From Roseimaritima multifibrata (GTDB lineage: Bacteria > Planctomycetota > Planctomycetia > Pirellulales > Pirellulaceae): DNA of 64,000 nt. The stretch lies in NCBI RefSeq assembly GCF_007741495.1, contig NZ_CP036262.1:4526001-4590000 (forward strand). The letters are read 5' to 3'. Under the pieces are notes generated by a model that was given only the letters and a program-made list of their open reading frames with translations, was not told where the DNA came from and made no database searches. Shown in pieces: positions 8,870-18,100 of this stretch (positions are counted from its first letter, which is position 1; every line of letters starts with the position of its first letter). A program made the translations under genes and the position numbers.

Positions 8870-9862
8870 TCACGCGACCCGCCGTCGCTGGCCACGCCTC
8901 AACCGCTGGTAAACGGCGCGGGCCGGGATTTCGGCCGCTCGCCACAGCGGCACGACGCGTTTCGCAGACAGTGGTACGTGACCGCTGCGGTCGTCGATCT
9001 CACGCGTCGCGTCGAAAAAGCGAGCATCGAACCAATCCTGCACCCGGGCGCGAACCGGCCCCCCGTCGCCGTAGTCGACCGGCATCATGGGGTTGGTGTT
9101 GATCTCCCAAACCTGCAACCTTCCCTTGCAGACGCCATAATCAATCCTACCGAAATCGATGCGAGCGGTATCGAAGATCTGTCGCAGTTGCCTTTGGTGA
9201 GGGTCTTCCGCAAGGTATCGCCATTCTTCGTCCAGGTAGTTTTCCTCCAGATGCTCCCAACCTTTCACACACCAATGACTGGCGAAGAACAGATGCCGAG
9301 GAATGATTCGATCGCCAATTTTGAAGGCTGCGTACTTTCGGTAGACGCCATCGCCGTCGGAAACGTCACAGAATTCAACCACCAACTTGCCGTCGCGGCC
9401 GCCGCAACGCTGCTGGAAGAGCTGCCCCCACCGCTCGAGCTCGGGCTGATTGTAAAGCAGTGGTGACAGTGGCCCTTTGTGATCGTCTTCGCCGCGGATA
9501 AAAACCGGAAAGTGAGCGGGCTGTGGATATTCGGCCAAGCGGTAGACGCAAAAGTCGTTGAGGCCGCGTTCGGCGAGCGTGTTCAGCAGATTGAAACGAA
9601 GCTGAGTTTCGCCGGGAACATTTAGAACGTGAAAGCGATCATCGCTCCGCATTCGCCGTTCGATTTCCGCCGCCCGCCTTGTGGCCGTTGCATCGAGGCG
9701 TTCCAGGTCGGAAAAGATGTACGTTCCCGGCGCATAGCGTTGCTGCAGAAACAGCCGACCGTAACACAGCGGGCGAACGCGAGCTGCCAGCGGAGCTCCC
9801 CGAGACGCCAAACACTTTCGAATCGTGTAGTTGTGTCGTTTGGTCGTCAGGAAATAAATCAT
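8870..9862 (-). CDS. ATP-grasp-like protein
   Basis: The ATG at 9862 follows GGACGAG and gives a 330-residue protein. The final third has FGRIDYGVCKGRLQVWEINTNPMM (EINTNP at ~253-258), the Mg-ATP binding segment that closes ATP-grasp ligases. Earlier parts include FPVFIRGEDDHKG and KYAAFKIGDRIIPRHLF, compatible with the grasp beta strands. Such enzymes join a carboxylate to an amine or thiol via an acyl phosphate. The gene converges on the HExxH/peptide cluster and may belong to it, since ATP-grasp ligases modify or crosslink peptides in several RiPP pathways. The substrate cannot be told. Confidence 0.65.
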   Translation of the reverse strand: MIYFLTTKRHNYTIRKCLASRGAPLAARVRPLCYGRLFLQQRYAPGTYIFSDLERLDATATRRAAEIERRMRSDDRFHVLNVPGETQLRFNLLNTLAERGLNDFCVYRLAEYPQPAHFPVFIRGEDDHKGPLSPLLYNQPELERWGQLFQQRCGGRDGKLVVEFCDVSDGDGVYRKYAAFKIGDRIIPRHLFFASHWCVKGWEHLEENYLDEEWRYLAEDPHQRQLRQIFDTARIDFGRIDYGVCKGRLQVWEINTNPMMPVDYGDGGPVRARVQDWFDARFFDATREIDDRSGHVPLSAKRVVPLWRAAEIPARAVYQRLRRGQRRRVA

Positions 9863-9902
9863 CGCTCGTCCAGGCTGGCATCCATAGGGGGAAGATACAA
9901 AA

Positions 9903-10130
9903 TCATCGTTTCGGGGATACCCAATCCACCCCACACCGGTCAACGGCGATTCGCCCCGTGGCAGAAGCTTCCAGCCTGTGACGAAAGGACGCGAAGAGCG
10001 GCATCCACTTCGGATAGCCATCAACGATCGGATCTTGCCCGTACACGATAGGGCGACAAATTTGCTCGAGTGACCATTGCCCATGCCGATCGTTGCCACT
10101 GTCCAACAAGGCCTTGGCTGCAAGGCCACA
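9903..10130 (-). pseudogene. Unassigned coding remnant
   Basis: One minus-strand frame reads like genuine protein (DRHGQWSLEQICRPIVYG and GYPKWMPLFASFRHRLEA) but has no start codon near its 5' end, where it runs into a stop. It could be the tail of a lost gene between the ATP-grasp and BtuF-like genes. I do not recognise the family. Confidence 0.3.
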
Positions 10131-10167
10131 GCGTTCAAATCATGGAACTACAGCGATCGCAAATCAG

Positions 10168-11087
10168 TCATGGAGCCCTGGGTATTAAAGTCGCCTTGGG
10201 CAATCCGGTCGGCAACGGATGCAAATTGGGATGCAACGTGTGGGCGAGAATTTCCAGACTGTCGACCAACCGTGGTCCGGGACGGCTGAAGTATGCCGAT
10301 CCGTCGACCGCATAGACTCGACTGAACCGAACGCATCGAAGCGATTCCCAATTCGGAAACGCTCGCAAGATTGGCAGGTCCTCCAGCGTCCGTTTAACAT
10401 CAAAGCCACAACACGCGATGATCATAACTTCTGGGTCTGCCGCGACGATCTCTTCCCACGGCGTCGTCACCGATCGTTCGCCTGCAACACCGATCGCCTC
10501 GCGCCCGCCAGCGAGAGCCACTAACTCAGGACTCCAATGGCCCGCACAAAACGGCGGGTCGATCCATTCGAGCAAGAGGACCTTCGGCCGCGACGTGACC
10601 CGCTCTGTCCGGAGAGCAACTGCATCGACGCGTGCTTGAATTCGGAAATGAAACGCTCGCCTTGATCCACCGCGCCCGCGGCCGTGGAGACTTGCCGAAT
10701 GCACTGCATCACATCAGCGAAACATGTCGGTTCGAGATTGATTACCGCCGGATTGCCGGGCAGCGAGCAAGCTGCCGATCGCACCTCACTTTCGGCAACC
10801 GCACAGACGTCGCACAAAGCCTGCGTGACGCTTAAATCCGGCTTGAGCGATTCGAGCGTCTCCATTTTCAGCGAATACCACGCCTTCTCGGTCTTCAGTC
10901 GCTCGCGAACCAACGTGTTGATCTCGCCGCTGGTCGCGTCGTGCGGAATCAGCGTCCCGGTGACTGCGGGCAGTTGCTCAACGCCCCGCGGATAGTCACA
11001 TTCGTGTGTGACACCGACTATCTGATCGCGAAGCCCAATGTCGCAAATGATCTCGGTCGCACTGGGAAGGAGGGAAACAATTCGCAT
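10168..11087 (-). pseudogene. BtuF-like cobalamin/iron-complex-binding protein, frameshifted
   Basis: The first frame starts at ATG 11087 (RIVSLLPSATEIICDIGL, then VGVTHECDYP), the usual N-terminus of ABC-type cobalamin-binding proteins without a signal peptide. It runs to about base 10640. The second half continues in another frame (PKVLLLEWIDPPFCAGHW, PEVMIIACCGFDVKRT and a VYAVDGSAYFSRPGPR segment). The switch lies in GAATTCAAGCACGC near 10635-10645 and is best explained by loss of one base. Joined, the product is ~305 residues, the normal family length. It may be a true pseudogene or a sequencing error. Confidence 0.8.
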
Positions 11088-11222
11088 GCCGAGCCGTCAA
11101 ACCATGGGATATTGGAAAAGTAAACGCTCTTCAATAACGCTATCGTAGAGCGTGTGCTTACCAGCACCATCACGCTAACTTTCACCGCAAGCTGAAAACA
11201 AACACTCGAAAGGTAAACGGTC

Positions 11223-11615
11223 ATGCCCGAAATCCAACAATTCCTGGCCGCGACAACCTACGCGGTCGCCGGCGCGTCCGCTCGCACGCACAAGTACGGC
11301 CACAAAGTCTTCATAGCCCTACTCGGTTCCGGCCGCGAAACCTATCCGCTCAATCCAATCACCGAAGAAATCGAAGGGCACAAGGCTTATCCAAAAATCG
11401 CCGACCTTCCCGTCGTCCCCGAAGCCCTCTCGATCATCACGCCACCGGAAGTCACACGCCAGGTCATCGCCGACGCGATTCGTGCCGGAGTGAAACATAT
11501 TTGGATGCAGCCCGGAGCCGAACACTACGAAGCTAGCCAATCCGCACGCGAAGCGGGCATCAACGTCATCGACGACGGCAGCTGCATCCTCGTCTTGCTG
11601 GCTCGCCAATCATGA
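11223..11615 (+). CDS. CoA-binding domain protein (YccU-like)
   Basis: The 130-residue protein begins with a Rossmann-like segment (TYAVAGASARTHKYG) and continues with VFIALLGSGRETYPLNP, LSIITPPEVT, HIWMQPGAE and INVIDDGSCILVLL. This is the compact CoA_binding fold related to succinyl-CoA synthetase alpha, of the usual size. The role in the cell is not established for the family. Its TGA overlaps the ATG of the following GNAT-like gene (ATGA at 11612), so the two were probably co-translated. Confidence 0.85.
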   Translation: MPEIQQFLAATTYAVAGASARTHKYGHKVFIALLGSGRETYPLNPITEEIEGHKAYPKIADLPVVPEALSIITPPEVTRQVIADAIRAGVKHIWMQPGAEHYEASQSAREAGINVIDDGSCILVLLARQS

Positions 11616-11850
11616 CGCGAGACACAGTAAATGTTCGCAATGCCACGAACCAAGATCGCGATGCGATTCTTTCGGTCCATATCAATGCCCTCGGCGCCGA
11701 CGAAAGTCCAGTGCTCGCCATGCTCGTTAAGGAAATGCTCGTTAAGGAAATGCTCGTTGAGGAAATGCTCGTTGAGGAAATGCTCGTTGACGCATCCGGC
11801 GAAGGAAGCGTTTTTCCACTGATCTGCAACAAACAAGGAAGCAAATCATG
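11612..11850 (+). pseudogene. N-terminal fragment of a GNAT acetyltransferase with internal minisatellite
   Basis: The start (VNVRNATNQDRDAILSVHINAL) resembles the first strand and helix of a GNAT N-acetyltransferase. A five-fold 15-bp repeat then adds MLVKE/MLVEE units, after which the frame resembles GNAT for only ~15 residues (VDASGEGSVFPLICN) and turns into unrelated sequence. The acetyl-CoA motif (Q/R-x-x-G-x-G/A) is absent, so the gene is not functional as a complete acetyltransferase. Confidence 0.55.
11720..11790 (+). repeat. 15-bp tandem repeat (~5 units)
   Basis: Units of ATGCTCGTTAAGGAA or ATGCTCGTTGAGGAA start at 11720, 11735, 11750, 11765 and 11780, the last one incomplete. The period is a multiple of three, so the reading frame is kept through the array (MLVKE/MLVEE). 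Confidence 0.95.
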
Positions 11851-12395
11851 TAAGTCGCGCAAAAAAATCAGGCAAGGACGATGCAGCGGCTGTGGAGATC
11901 GAGAAACTTGGCATGCACCCGGTGGTGGACTCGTGCGATATCCCCGGACTTGCAATGGTCGAACAGGTACTCCGGTCACAAGCCGTCCAATGTCCCAACG
12001 TGATTTCTGGGAAGGCAATGCATCGTTGCCTTCGATCACGGATTGTATACCATACCAATGGGTTCGCTGCTCAAAACCGTAACGCTGATGGAGGTGATGA
12101 AGATGCCCAGAGAAGCTCGTGGGGAAGGGATCGATCCGAATGCGATTCAGTCCTGCACTGGATCGCGTGGTGCGTCCGCAAAGCGTGGCTTTTTGGAACC
12201 GATCCCGCTACTGGTGAGTGTTGCGAGCACCGTAGCGTTTGGATCCGCGATCCGAATCGAGTTCCTGGCATCGGTGGTCACGCCCGATTGCCTGACTTTT
12301 TCAATCATGAATGAAAAGTGAGTGGCTGTCTTTCCTTTGCAAATCTGCTTAATTTGGAACGTCCGCGGACATGAGATCAGCCATCCGCTCTGAAT
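11851..12395. other. Region without a supported gene
   Basis: Around 545 bases. Overlapping plus-strand frames contain protein-like stretches (KLGMHPVVDSCDIPGLAMVE near 11905) but no start signal and no family I can name. Probably decayed sequence. Confidence 0.4.
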
Positions 12396-13502
12396 TTAGG
12401 CGTCGAGCGTTTCGGCGACACCACGGGACACCAGCTCACGAGGGTGCAGCGTGAGCGCTCGACCGGGTAGCGTCGTCAGCACAACACAGACAGAATCGGT
12501 GGTGGGATCCGCCCAGCAAATCGTGCCTGTCGAACCGGAATGCCCGAAGACATCCTCTCGGGCGGGGCCCTTCAAATCGCTTCCCAGATCGAATCCAAGT
12601 CCACGGGCTTTCATGTTAGCTGGATTGTGATTCTGGATCATCATGCGTGCTGTCCGCGCTTGCAGCATCTTGCCTTGAGGATGCAGGAACGCATCGAGGA
12701 ACCGCGCCACGTTAGGCGACGACGAAAACGCTCCACCCCAGGGAGCGCCCAGACGCCGCCAATAGTCACTATTCCAATCCCAGGATTTGGCGGCGGGGTC
12801 TCCGGCGCCGGATTCGGGAGCGGCGCGTTCGACTTGGCACCGCATCAATGATTCTTCGTGCAATCGACCGATTCCCAGTGCCGTCTGTTTCAGCTGCAGC
12901 GGCTGACAGACAACTTCATCGACCAGGACGGCAATCGGCTTCTGCGTGACTCGCTGAGCCACTTCGGACGCCAGCAGAATGGCCATGCTGGAATAACTGT
13001 ATTTGGCCCCCGGCTTAAACAGCAATGGAGTCCGTATCGCAGCAGAAATAAATTCCGATAATGGCGCGTGAGACGCTCGCAGTTTCGCATTCTCGGGCAA
13101 CTGATCGGGCAGTCCCGAGTTATGAGTCAACAGTTGCCGCATCGAGATACTCTCCCGGCCATCGCCCTGAAACTCGGGAAGATACTTCACGACTCGATCA
13201 TCTAGTTTGAATTCGCCTTCATCGAACAGCGACATGATCGCCGCAACCACCATCGGTTTTGAGATGGATCCCAGCAGGAAGCTGGCATCCGCCGTTGCGG
13301 CACCTCCGTAAGCCTGTGAGAAGATATCGTCCTTCCACCGCACGTAGAAAGTTGCGGATTCGATTACACCGGATGCGGTTGCATTTCGCAAAATCTCAGC
13401 AGCAGCATCGAAGCGACCTTTTCTAACGGCAGCCAACAGCGGCGTGACTACGACCAAGCCCAATCCGGCTTGAAGAATTTGGCGGCGTTTCTGACGTTTC
13501 AT
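12396..13502 (-). CDS. Serine hydrolase of the class C beta-lactamase/esterase family
   Basis: ATG 13502 gives 368 residues. The N-terminus (KRQKRRQILQAGLGLVVVT) looks like an export signal, possibly Tat-like. The nucleophile motif SxxK is SISK (S79-K82) in FLLGSISKPM. The second motif is Y-S-S (KYSYSSMAILL) in place of YxN, and the third is HSGST near the C-terminus. RQLLTHNSGLPDQ is typical of this family, which includes esterases, D-aminopeptidases and penicillin-binding-like hydrolases. Substrate unknown; the usual length is 350-420 residues. The frame extends to 13604 but the extension lacks a better start. Confidence 0.85.
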   Translation of the reverse strand: MKRQKRRQILQAGLGLVVVTPLLAAVRKGRFDAAAEILRNATASGVIESATFYVRWKDDIFSQAYGGAATADASFLLGSISKPMVVAAIMSLFDEGEFKLDDRVVKYLPEFQGDGRESISMRQLLTHNSGLPDQLPENAKLRASHAPLSEFISAAIRTPLLFKPGAKYSYSSMAILLASEVAQRVTQKPIAVLVDEVVCQPLQLKQTALGIGRLHEESLMRCQVERAAPESGAGDPAAKSWDWNSDYWRRLGAPWGGAFSSSPNVARFLDAFLHPQGKMLQARTARMMIQNHNPANMKARGLGFDLGSDLKGPAREDVFGHSGSTGTICWADPTTDSVCVVLTTLPGRALTLHPRELVSRGVAETLDA

Positions 13503-13974
13503 AATTCGACTCTCTTTGGCTGACTGACTCGGGCGACCATCAGAAGAATTGTAACCGTTGATTGAATGACGCGAGGAAAGACATAGCAGCAGCCCCAACG
13601 ACAATCAGTCTAGCAATATCACCTGTCGCTGCACGAAAGCGTCATAGACTCCGCGATTTTCAGCAGCATGCTACGTTGGCGGAGCGAAATAGGCCCATAG
13701 CCAGCAACACCGAACTCGCTGCGATCGGTCACACGTTGCCACAGAATACTTGGATCCCGCTCCACCGTCCCGAGGAGGCTAGCGTTTATGGGGACGCCAA
13801 ATTAGGCTGTTATCTTCCCTGAAAAGAGGGACTATCTTCCTGCTTGGGAGTCATGAAAAAATGAACGTAACAAGCGAACAGAGAACGAGGCCCTAAACCT
13901 AAAAGGGGTTGGAGGGCAGATAGCGCTAATTCCCCCTCCGTTTTTCGATCTCGCGACCTAATCCAAGGCTGCTG
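13503..13974. other. Divergent intergenic region
   Basis: About 470 bases between the divergent serine hydrolase and PL6 lyase genes. Promoters for both must lie here, but I cannot assign boxes with confidence. No gene is supported. Confidence 0.5.
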
Positions 13975-15210
13975 ATGACCAACTCTATCTGCCGACTGGT
14001 ACTCTCCGTTTCCCTGATCGCCCTCGTACTGCGCCCCCACACAACTGCTGCTGCGGGAATCGATAACGTAGTTGCCGCTCAAGCGAGCATCAACGCGGCC
14101 CAACCGGGGGACGAGATCGTGCTAGCCGCCGGACAGTACGATGACTGGGAGTTAACGATTGAGAAGTCCGGTACGGCGGAGTCGCCGATCACGCTCCGCG
14201 GCGAAGCCCCGGGTGCCGCGGTCTTCAGCGGCAGCAGTGCGATCGTCGTCACCGGTGATCACGTCCTTGTCCGCGATTTGGTTTTTAATGCCTGCGAACC
14301 GAAGTCAAGGCGGAGTGTGATCCGTTTCGACGATGCCGAAGCTTCTCGAGTCACGGCGAGTGTGTTCCGTGATTCGCGAATAAAATCCGGAAGCGCCGTC
14401 GTGGAAATCACCGGGAAAGCGAGCGACTGTCGTGTGGATCACTGCCGTTTTATTGGCACGCAATACCTTAGCCTCCGTGTTGTCGTCGACGATGCCTCGC
14501 TCCGAGATGGACCGCCCGTTGGCACACGGATCGACCATAATATTTTTCGCGAGATTCCGCCACTTGGCGCAAACGGTGCAGAAACGATCCAGATCGGCAG
14601 TCGCGCCTATCCTCATTGCGAACTGGAAACATTCGTCATGGTAGAGGAAAATGTATTCATCCGTTGCAATGGAGAAGCCGAAATCATCAGCGATAAGACG
14701 TCGGAGAATACATTTCGCAAAAATCTGTTCCTTGACTGTCGCGGTGAACTGGTGATCCGACATGGCAACCGGAGTACGATCGCCGATAATCGGTTTGTCG
14801 GTTGCCGCGGCGGGATTCGACTCTCAGGCGGGGGACATACCGTCACCGGCAATACGATCATCAACAGCAGTGGTTCGGGGATTCAGCTGTATTACGGAGT
14901 AGAGGACTCCAAACATCCCGCTGCCTACTTGCCTGTCACCAATTGTGTAATCCAGACCAACACAATTATCAACGCGAGCGGAGTGGGTTTGATGATTGGT
15001 GCGAACCGCAATCAAAGCTGGCACTCGGCGCGATGGGCAAAAAAACCATACAACGCCTCCGCATCGATGTCAGCCACGATCGCGCCAGCGAAGAACAAGA
15101 TCAGCGAAAATACCATCATTGGGAAATCCGACCGTTTGATCGTGAGCGATGAAGCTCCCGACAATGAGATTCGAGATAACGTGCTAATCGATTCAGCCAG
15201 AATTCCCTGA
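13975..15210 (+). CDS. Polysaccharide lyase family 6 (alginate lyase/chondroitinase B type)
   Basis: The 411-residue protein has a signal peptide (CRLVLSVSLIALVL, cleavage near residue 26) and then a right-handed parallel beta-helix made of repeats such as ITLRGEAPG, HCRFIG, DHNIFREI and DNRFVGCRGG. The stretch GAETIQIGS and the segment EIISDKTSENTFRKN..GELVIRHGN match the conserved PL6 core around the Ca2+ site and catalytic Lys/Arg. PL6 enzymes cleave uronic-acid polysaccharides by beta-elimination in the periplasm or outside the cell, fitting a marine planctomycete living on algal polymers. It ends slightly shorter than many family members. Confidence 0.85.
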   Translation: MTNSICRLVLSVSLIALVLRPHTTAAAGIDNVVAAQASINAAQPGDEIVLAAGQYDDWELTIEKSGTAESPITLRGEAPGAAVFSGSSAIVVTGDHVLVRDLVFNACEPKSRRSVIRFDDAEASRVTASVFRDSRIKSGSAVVEITGKASDCRVDHCRFIGTQYLSLRVVVDDASLRDGPPVGTRIDHNIFREIPPLGANGAETIQIGSRAYPHCELETFVMVEENVFIRCNGEAEIISDKTSENTFRKNLFLDCRGELVIRHGNRSTIADNRFVGCRGGIRLSGGGHTVTGNTIINSSGSGIQLYYGVEDSKHPAAYLPVTNCVIQTNTIINASGVGLMIGANRNQSWHSARWAKKPYNASASMSATIAPAKNKISENTIIGKSDRLIVSDEAPDNEIRDNVLIDSARIP

Positions 15211-15569
15211 CCCACCCGTTGTCTGCCGAAAAGGAATCCGGCACTACCCACTGTCCGGGCCCGATCTGGCGTTACTCGCTTTTCGACATGTCGCCTGACA
15301 AGCCCACTTATTATGGCGGCGTTCTCGATTCTTGCAGTGTGCGTCGCGACCAGGGTGGAGGCGGCCCAAATGTTACGAATTTGTTTTCGTCAACAGACCA
15401 CCGCAACCAGTCAGTTGAACAGTTCCGCAGTTCATAAGGAAATACGGAGCTGATTCAAAACGACAGAAGCGCGATGAACGTCGAGTCGATCGTGATCAAA
15501 AGTGCGTTCTGAGATCATGCGTGATTTCGAGGACGGGGACGATTCTAGGACTGCAACAACGACCTGTTC
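15211..15569. other. Region without a supported gene
   Basis: About 360 bases after the lyase. Short frames only; the right part runs into an alpha/beta hydrolase fragment. Nothing else recognisable. Confidence 0.4.
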
Positions 15570-15877
15570 ATATTCGCCCTTTACCAGATGCTGATCGGTT
15601 TATTCCAGTCCTTGTGCAGTTGGGATTATTCTACGACTACCAAAACAACATCAAGCAGTACACCAAGTGGCAACAGTACTTGCGTGACAATCAACCACCG
15701 GTGCTAATCGTCTGGGGCGAGCACGATGCGTTCTTTCCTGTGCCTGGTGCCGAGGGATATCGCCGCGATGTGAAAGACGTCGATTACAACATCCTCAACA
15801 CCGGGCACTTCGCCTTGGAAGAAGAAGGACCGTTTATTGCAAGAAAGCTCCGTGAATTTCTATCATCGCGTTTGTAA
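15570..15877 (+). pseudogene. C-terminal fragment of an alpha/beta hydrolase
   Basis: The frame reads LFYDYQNNIKQYTKWQQYL, then PVLIVWGEHDAFFPVPGA (the acid residue region) and NTGHFALEEEG (the catalytic His region), followed by the last helix. The nucleophile elbow GxSxG and the first ~190 residues are absent. An upstream ATG at 15518-15523 is in frame but adds unrelated sequence, so this is a truncated gene. Confidence 0.75.
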
Positions 15878-16027
15878 AAAATCGTGCTGGCGATTCAATA
15901 ATCTCTGAACACTCTCAATCGGAAAATACAATGAACCAGAAAGTCGTTGACTCATTGTGTCTTGCCGTGGCCGACACCTACTATCGGCGAACCAAATTGA
16001 AGAGCAGGGTGCCGATCCTATTTCTTC

Positions 16028-16505
16028 CTACGTTGGGGTGTCCTGTTCATACCGCCCGATCTTGTCGGCAACTTGGCGACGGTTTCGCTCGACAGACTTT
16101 GGCGACTGATTTGGGAAGAATGGCAAGTCTTCGATCGCGCCCCCCATTCTGACCAATGGGAATCGCCATTGATCTGCATCGCCGGAATTGTTCATGATTG
16201 GCGATGGGCGACGTAGAAACAGTTCTCGTATCCGTGGCACGGCGGTTGACGCCTGCGGACCCAAGCGAACCAGCGCCGCTCGGATCCCATCCATCGTTGA
16301 GCGTCGATCTTGCCCAAGCGGCATCGCTAGAGCGTCGTCCAGCATTGCATCGTTTTTTGGCATCGCGTGCTTCGGACCAAGGTCGGCCAAGGTCGCGATC
16401 AATGGTGCCGCTTGTTGATAGACCTCAGGCGAATTCCAAAGCGCGAGATACGTTGGACCTGAATCGGTGAACGTCCCCGCGGGGATGCTTGCCAAACGCT
16501 CGCCT
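16028..16505 (-). pseudogene. C-terminal fragment paralogous to the membrane/HEAT-like protein at 21316-23061
   Basis: Minus-strand translation ([52 protein letters not shown] and a final NQSPKSVERNRRQVADKIG) follows the last ~150 residues of the 582-residue protein encoded at 21316-23061, with many substitutions. Upstream of about 16505 the similarity ends and a ribonucleotide reductase fragment begins on the other strand. It is a partial, diverged duplicate. Confidence 0.8.
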
Positions 16506-16559
16506 AACCCGACATGCCTGACTATCCCGCCGTTCATCCTGTATCGCACCGAGCACGCG

Positions 16560-17290
16560 CGCATGAGAGCGATTCGCGGCGACGACCGGCAGCTCGATTC
16601 GCTGGAAGATCGCCAGCAATCCGAAGCGCGATTGCACGTCGAGATCGAACCGGGCGTTCGCGCCGATCGGCTATCGAGCGACCTCCGTTCGTTCGACCTC
16701 AACAAGATCGCCGACGCTTTACAGCCATCGCGTGATCGAGATTTCCGCTACCTCGGTTTGCAAACGATTTACGATCGCTACTTGACGCACATCGAAGGCC
16801 GCCGGATCGAAACGCCGCAGTACTTTTGGATGCGAGTCGCGATGGGATTGGCACTCGCCGAAACCGAAAACCGCGAAGACCGAGCGATCGAATTTTATGA
16901 GCTGCTGTCTTCGCTGCGGTTCACCAGTGCCACGCCCACGCTGTTCAATTCCGGCACGCCACATCCGCAACTGAGCAGTTGCTATTTGACCACGGTTCAA
17001 TACGATCTGGACCATATTTTCAAGTCGGTCGGCGACAACGCTAGGCTTTCCAAGTGGGTCGGCGGCCTGGGTATCGACTGGACCAACATCCGCGCCACCG
17101 GTGCTCGCATCAACGGCACCAACGGCGAAAGCCAAGGCGTGATTCCGTTTTTGAAGATCGTTAACGACGTCGCCGTCAATCAAGGCGGCAAACACAAGGG
17201 TGCTGTGTGTGCCTACTTGGAAACTTGGCACTTGGATTTTGTTGAGTTCCTGCCTCTTCGCAAGAACACCGGCGACGAGCGGCGACGGAC
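16560..17290 (+). pseudogene. nrdA: Internal fragment of class I ribonucleotide reductase alpha chain
   Basis: The frame contains [33 protein letters not shown] (given here only as landmarks QTIYDRYL and [11 protein letters not shown]), [20 protein letters not shown] with the substrate-site cysteine, [11 protein letters not shown], and [13 protein letters not shown] followed by [11 protein letters not shown]. These are signature parts of NrdA/NrdE, which makes deoxynucleotides. Only ~240 of some 800-900 residues are present; the thiyl-radical cysteine and the C-terminal redox cysteines are missing. The 3' break at ~17290 joins a minus-strand fragment. A complete copy must exist elsewhere. Confidence 0.85.
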
Positions 17291-17556
17291 TCGTCTTTCA
17301 TTTCGATCACGTCGTTCTCGAACCGTTCTTTAAGCTCTGCCCGCTTCGCCGAACGTGTTTTGCGGTCAACACCGTACGCAGTGGGACGATGGTTCGCGAC
17401 ATCGCGGATCAGGCTCGCAATATCTGAGGCTGCATAATTTGTAGCTGCCGCAACAAAGTCCTTTCGATAATCGACCCAGCTAGAGAGGAAATCTTGGTGG
17501 ATCGTTTCAGCGACAAGGCTCTCCATCTTTTTAAAGAGCGTGTGATCTGCTCGCAT
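17290..17556 (-). pseudogene. Unassigned gene fragment
   Basis: A minus-strand frame ([53 protein letters not shown]) reads like protein but has no recognised family. It abuts the ribonucleotide reductase fragment at its 3' side and lies inside a mosaic of truncated genes, so it is probably itself a fragment. Confidence 0.4.
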
Positions 17557-17650
17557 CTCGCAAAGGCATGTTCACGAAGGCGACGACGAAGGTCTTGCTA
17601 AATAGCCAAGCGAAACGTGGATCGGTATTACACCAGCTCAAATCTCTATT

Positions 17651-18031
17651 TCAGAATGCTCCGGCTGACGGGACGGTGCGAGCGATCGCTTCGCGGTCAG
17701 TCAGTTGGCCGGCCACGTAGTCGATCATCGCGTTGTCGGTTCCTGCGAATCCCAGGATTCCAGGCTTCTTGAATGCGTCGTGACGCAGGAGCGTGTTGAG
17801 GCTCATTCGCAGTGCTTGCGGTCCCATTTGTCGGGCGATCGCCTTCCAAACGAGCGGTCCCTTGGCTGCGTCGGCCAACAAGTCCCAGCGAACTTTACCG
17901 AGAGAGTCGCCGGCGATTAGCGTTTGGGCTTCGGCCGTCTCGGCTGCTCGGTAAGCGACCAGTGACTGCACCGTCGATGGTAGGTCGTCAGCCTGCGCTG
18001 GTGCCCACTTCTCGACTGGCTTGTCGGTCAA
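17651..18031 (-). pseudogene. TROVE-domain (Ro60-like) gene fragment
   Basis: The segment ([53 protein letters not shown]) matches the HEAT-like ring of TROVE proteins, the bacterial Ro60/Rsr relatives that hold Y RNAs and misfolded RNAs. Only ~125 of more than 500 residues remain. The N-terminal part of the ring and the C-terminal vWA domain are missing, and the end (VPSAGAF) departs from the family. It lies 70 bases downstream of the macro-domain gene on the same strand. Confidence 0.55.
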
Positions 18032-18100
18032 CCATCCGCGGCTACTTTCAGTACATCACCGGCTTGGATATTAATCTGCATTTGATCGGAACCAGTCTAT

